Of a stretch of DNA of 7,680 nt, positions 5,198 to 7,680 are shown in pieces. Below the pieces are notes generated by a model, which saw only the letters and a program-made list of their open reading frames with translations, did not search any database and was not told where the DNA came from. The position numbers were made by a program, and so were the translations under genes. Positions within the stretch are counted from its first letter, which is position 1; each line of letters opens with the position of its first letter. Origin of the DNA: CAYJVP01 sp964373615 (GTDB lineage Bacteria; Patescibacteriota; Patescibacteriia; UBA9934; GWF2-40-263); NCBI GenBank assembly GCA_964373615.1, contig CAYJVP010000050.1, positions 1 to 7,680 of the forward strand. The letters are read 5' to 3'.

Positions 5198-6826
5198 ATG
5201 GAGCAGACGCTTTATCGAAAATATCGCCCGCAGACGTTTGCGGACTTGGCGTCGCAGGAGCACGTCAAGCAAACGATCGAACATCAACTGAAGAGCGGCC
5301 GTGTGGCGCACGCGTATCTTTTTTGCGGTCCGCGAGGAGTGGGAAAGACCACGATGGCGCGTCTTGTTGCCAAGGCGGTCAATTGTGAGGGGACAACAGA
5401 CGGGACAGGGGCGCAGAAGGGACAAAAGACAAGAATCGAGCCGTGTAACGCGTGTTCTGCATGCAAGGAGATCACCTCCGGAAGCTCGCTTGATGTGTAC
5501 GAGATCGACGCGGCTTCGCACACCGGCGTCGATAATGTCCGCGAGAATATCATCGAGGGCGTACGGTTCGCGCCAAACAAGCTAACATACAAGGTATACA
5601 TCATCGACGAGGTGCACATGCTCTCCACGAGTGCGTTTAATGCGCTTTTGAAAACGCTTGAGGAGCCGCCGGCGCACGCGCTTTTTATTTTGGCCACCAC
5701 CGAAGTTCACAAGGTTCCACAGACGATCGTTTCCCGTTGCCAGAGATTTGATTTCAAACGCATTCCAGCCAAAGAGATCGTCGCGAGGATGAAGGAGATC
5801 TGCAAAGAAGAAAAGGTGGCGGTGACCGACGAAGTATTGTTTGAGATTGCGCGACTTTCCGAAGGGTGCGCGCGGGACGCGGAAAGTTTGCTTGGGCAGC
5901 TTTTGGCCCTTGGGGAAAAAAAGATTGGCCTTGAGGAAGCCTCTCTCGTGCTCCCCCCGACGCATTCCATAACAGTCGTTCGTTTTCTCGAGCTGCTTTC
6001 CGCACGACAGACAGCCAAGGCCATCTGCTTTTTGAATGAACAGCTCGAGCAGGGGGTCGAAGTCGGACCGTTTCTGGATGGCGTCGTGCGTTTTTTGCGC
6101 TCGGTCCTTTTTGTGAAACTCGGGGGGCTCTCGCGTTTTGAAGAGGAGTGCGATCAAGAGACGCAGGAGAAACTTTCCCACATGGCTGCCGGGTGGCCGG
6201 CGTCTGAACTTTCGCGAGCCCTGGAGATGTTCCTCGATGCCAAGCGATCGGCAAAAACCGACCAGATTCCGCAGCTCGCTCTTGAGCTTGCGGTCGTGAA
6301 GCTCTGCCCACATGCGGATCCCTCGGCTCCGCTCCGCTTCGCTCGGGATGACGCGGCGTCAAATTTTCCTAAGCAGGAGGTTGTTTCGGTGTTGGTTGGG
6401 GAAACTCCCACCCCTCCCCGCCCGAACGACCGACGTTCGGTCGGGCGGGCTAACCTCCCCTCAGGCAGGGGAGGAAGCATCTCGCAGACGGTCCTTGGCG
6501 ACGTTCCTCTTGTGAGCCTTGAAGAGGTTCAAGAAAAGTGGCCGGCCGTATTTCAGAAGATTCAAGCATGCAACACCTCGCTTCCGCTCATTATGCAAAG
6601 CGGCGAGCTTGGTGGCGTGGACGCCGGCGTGGTTGAGCTTCGATTTGCCTACTCATTTCACGCCGAGACCATGAATCGGGCAAAAAACAAACAGCTTGTC
6701 GAGGGGATTTTGGGCGAGGTGCTCGGCAAAAACGTGCGCGTCAACGCGGTCCACGCGCCCGCGGCAGGAAGTCCCGACGAGGCGGTCTCCGCGATCCTCC
6801 AAGAATTCGGCGGGCAGGCGGTTTAG
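5198..6826 (+). CDS. dnaX: DNA polymerase III subunit gamma/tau (clamp loader)
   Basis: DnaX is the AAA+ ATPase of the clamp loader that opens the beta clamp and tethers polymerase at the fork. The 542-aa protein is complete. The start MEQTLYRKYRPQTF is family-typical. Walker A is GPRGVGKTT (44-52). The zinc cysteines are C63, C83, C86 and C89. Walker B is IIDEVHML (135-142), sensor 1 is ATTEVHKVP (166-174), the SRC arginine finger is at 179-181 and the sensor 2 region is GCARDAESLL (223-232). Domain III spans about 243-370. A 65-residue linker (371-435) contains repeat-encoded sequence. Residues 437-520 match the style of the short C-terminal domain of Gram-positive DnaX proteins (tau type). 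The loop between C63 and C83 is about 11 residues longer than in E. coli. A possible -1 slippery site lies at codons 240-242. The stop overlaps the convergent PEP-binding gene by 4 nt. Confidence 0.97.
   Translation: MEQTLYRKYRPQTFADLASQEHVKQTIEHQLKSGRVAHAYLFCGPRGVGKTTMARLVAKAVNCEGTTDGTGAQKGQKTRIEPCNACSACKEITSGSSLDVYEIDAASHTGVDNVRENIIEGVRFAPNKLTYKVYIIDEVHMLSTSAFNALLKTLEEPPAHALFILATTEVHKVPQTIVSRCQRFDFKRIPAKEIVARMKEICKEEKVAVTDEVLFEIARLSEGCARDAESLLGQLLALGEKKIGLEEASLVLPPTHSITVVRFLELLSARQTAKAICFLNEQLEQGVEVGPFLDGVVRFLRSVLFVKLGGLSRFEEECDQETQEKLSHMAAGWPASELSRALEMFLDAKRSAKTDQIPQLALELAVVKLCPHADPSAPLRFARDDAASNFPKQEVVSVLVGETPTPPRPNDRRSVGRANLPSGRGGSISQTVLGDVPLVSLEEVQEKWPAVFQKIQACNTSLPLIMQSGELGGVDAGVVELRFAYSFHAETMNRAKNKQLVEGILGEVLGKNVRVNAVHAPAAGSPDEAVSAILQEFGGQAV
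5390..5430 (+). repeat. Purine-rich direct repeats in the DnaX zinc loop
   Basis: GGGACA occurs at 5390, 5402 and 5419. The 12-mers GGGACAACAGAC (5390-5401) and GGGACAAAAGAC (5419-5430) differ at one base. The stretch encodes part of the 19 residues between zinc ligands C63 and C83, where E. coli DnaX has 8. It looks like a local in-frame expansion or insertion in a surface loop. Confidence 0.5.
5917..5923 (+). other. Possible -1 frameshift heptamer in dnaX
   Basis: The heptamer is A-AAA-AAG in the zero-frame phasing used by E. coli dnaX: GAA AAA AAG, codons 240-242. A -1 slip would read GAT TGG CCT TGA and stop at 5934, giving a product of about 245 aa. Downstream only a weak hairpin (GAGG-aag-CCTC) is seen, and no purine Shine-Dalgarno stimulator is clear upstream. 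The product would lack domain III, unlike E. coli gamma, and similar A runs occur in other genes here, so chance is likely. Confidence 0.2.
6318..6350 (+). repeat. REP-like element in the DnaX linker
   Basis: ATCCC (6318-6322) and GGGAT (6345-6349) bracket an iterated GCTCCGCT/GCTTCGCTC core. The stretch is read in frame as DPSAPLRFARDD (374-385), the first part of the linker after domain III. It shares the CTCGGCT...GCTC-GGA pattern with the element in cysS (605-650), so both may belong to one dispersed family. Confidence 0.6.
6417..6449. repeat. Large palindrome in the DnaX linker
   Basis: CCCGCCCGA (6417-6425) and TCGGGCGGG (6441-6449) are perfect 9-nt inverted repeats. The interior can form ACCGA-cgt-TCGGT or alternatively GAACG-accga-CGTTC, so two mutually exclusive inner hairpins are possible. 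It encodes the Pro/Arg-rich part of the linker (about 408-418, PRPNDRRSVGR) and no DnaX motif. No T tract follows. Confidence 0.7.
6454..6474. repeat. Second palindrome in the DnaX linker
   Basis: CCTCCCCT (6454-6461) and AGGGGAGG (6467-6474) form a perfect 8-bp stem with a 5-nt loop, 4 nt after the larger palindrome. The upstream CCTCCCC at 6413-6419 could also pair with GGGGAGG (6468-6474). That would enclose the larger palindrome and suggests one element nested inside another. It encodes NLPSGRGG (419-426). Confidence 0.65.
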
Positions 6827-7656
6827 AGGGTGGTGATAGGGCGGCTTTGGAGAATAAAAAATTTTTCTCGCTCCACGGCCCATTCGATATCGCACGGGAA
6901 ACCGTAATGTTTTTCGATGTTCTGGCAGATCTCGGCGAGGATTTGGATCTGGCGAACGTCGATTTTTTGTTTGGAGAATTTTTCTGGCGGAACGACCTGC
7001 TCTTCGTTCCCATGCAAGCCACGCACGAGCATCTGTGTTTGCTCGGAAATGTTTACATCGATAAGTGTCCCGTTGCGTTTGTCGATGACGTAGGAGTCTG
7101 GTGTGATCATGCCGCCGACCAAGAGCTCGCCAAGTCCCCAGCAGGCCTCAATGATCATTTGGTTCGGATCTTTCGTGACCGGATGGACGGTGAAGGCAAC
7201 CCCGGCAACTTCAGAGTTCACCATTTTTTGAATGACGACCGCAACCGAGACAGGCGTGTTTCGCATCCCCTTTTCGTTGCGATACACAATGGCCTGCGGC
7301 GTGAACAGCGATGCCCAGCATTTCTTAACGTTTCCGAGCAACACGGCGCGTGTTGTGTTGAGGTATGTCTCCAGCTCGCCGGCCCAGCTGGCCGTTGAGG
7401 AGTCTTCCGCAGTCGCGGATGAGCGAACGGCTACGAATTCAGCACCGAGCTCGTCAAACGCATTCAAGATGTGCTCCTCAAGTTCCTCCGGCAGTGGCTT
7501 GTCGTGGAATTGATCGAAGATATTTGAGAGGATCACGAATCCAGGCGGCACAGGGATGCCAGCCTGTGTCATCTCACCAAGCGACGCTCCCTTGCCGCCA
7601 GCGATGGAAACGTCGTGCCGAGAAAGCATTGAGAACGGAAGGATATACTCGCTCAT
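6823..7656 (-). CDS. Stand-alone PEP/pyruvate-binding (PPDK_N) ATP-grasp protein
   Basis: This 277-aa protein equals the N-terminal nucleotide-binding domain of PEP synthase and pyruvate phosphate dikinase, which uses ATP to phosphorylate a swivelling histidine domain. Visible motifs are GGKGASLGEM (20-29), AVRSSATAEDSSTASWAGE (76-94), AGVAFTVHPV (151-160), CWGLGELLVGG (172-182) and DIEWA (256-260). By alignment to PPDK, K22, R78, D256, E258 and Q270 match the catalytic or ATP-binding K22, R92, D321, E323 and Q335, with the 12-residue E-to-Q spacing preserved. The chain ends at QSRPITTL, where full PEP synthases (about 790 aa) continue into the phosphohistidine and PEP/pyruvate TIM-barrel domains. 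The missing domains are not in the adjacent sequence in any frame. It could work with a separately encoded His/TIM protein, be a degraded ppsA, or phosphorylate something else. The start MSEYILPFSMLSRHDV fits the family. The 24 nt upstream show no -10 element at the 9-nt distance and no Shine-Dalgarno sequence. Its stop overlaps the dnaX stop. Confidence 0.9.
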   Translation of the reverse strand: MSEYILPFSMLSRHDVSIAGGKGASLGEMTQAGIPVPPGFVILSNIFDQFHDKPLPEELEEHILNAFDELGAEFVAVRSSATAEDSSTASWAGELETYLNTTRAVLLGNVKKCWASLFTPQAIVYRNEKGMRNTPVSVAVVIQKMVNSEVAGVAFTVHPVTKDPNQMIIEACWGLGELLVGGMITPDSYVIDKRNGTLIDVNISEQTQMLVRGLHGNEEQVVPPEKFSKQKIDVRQIQILAEICQNIEKHYGFPCDIEWAVEREKFFILQSRPITTL

Positions 7657-7680
7657 AGGGGCCGGTTCGTTTCGCTTGCG

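Noticed and set aside
5582..6313. Open frame of 243 codons on the - strand
   Set aside because: It is a shadow of the conserved DnaX AAA+ and domain III coding region; no motif or start signal is seen.
6653..6895. Frameshifted continuation of the PEP synthase gene on the - strand
   Set aside because: The overlapping - strand frames show no phosphohistidine (TCHAAI-like) or TIM-barrel motifs; the region is fully accounted for by the DnaX C-terminal domain.

Overview
The window is densely packed and looks like part of a Candidate Phyla Radiation (Patescibacteria) chromosome, possibly an Uhrbacteria-like lineage. That is an inference with three supports. A membrane-anchored TraD/HerA-type ATPase sits between two small proteins of a sort I associate with these genomes. 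Intergenic space is almost absent. No start codon has a convincing Shine-Dalgarno sequence. UGA is used as a stop (at 1963-1965) and never appears inside a gene, so the code is standard and the UGA-Gly lineages are unlikely. No RNA gene, insertion sequence, CRISPR array or intrinsic terminator is visible.

Layout, left to right: cysS (cysteinyl-tRNA synthetase, + strand, complete); a 173-aa protein with a disordered Pro/Glu-rich N-terminus and a helical C-terminus; an 853-aa membrane-anchored DNA-pump ATPase starting 1 nt after it; a 212-aa acidic/beta-rich unknown starting 6 nt after that; dnaX (clamp-loader tau subunit, complete). Convergent to dnaX and overlapping its stop by 4 nt is a 277-aa stand-alone PEP/pyruvate-binding (ATP-grasp) domain on the - strand. 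It has every nucleotide-binding residue of PEP synthase/PPDK but lacks the swivelling His and TIM-barrel domains.

Regulation: cysS, the 173-aa gene and dnaX each carry an extended -10-like element (TGN-TANNNT) with exactly 9 nt between it and the ATG. This predicts leaderless or nearly leaderless mRNAs from three promoters. The ATPase gene and the 212-aa gene lack the element and probably rely on translational coupling, giving transcription units cysS / 173aa-ATPase-212aa / dnaX.

The most unusual signal is a set of GC-rich palindromic or REP-like elements inside coding sequence and in frame. They lie in a surface-loop position of CysS, just before the membrane segment of the ATPase, and at least three times in the DnaX linker. 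DnaX also has a purine-rich direct-repeat insertion between its zinc ligands and a correctly phased A-AAA-AAG slippery heptamer followed closely by a -1 frame stop. No obviously new multi-gene system is visible; the in-frame repeats, the fixed promoter-start spacing and the split PEP-synthase module deserve the closest look.
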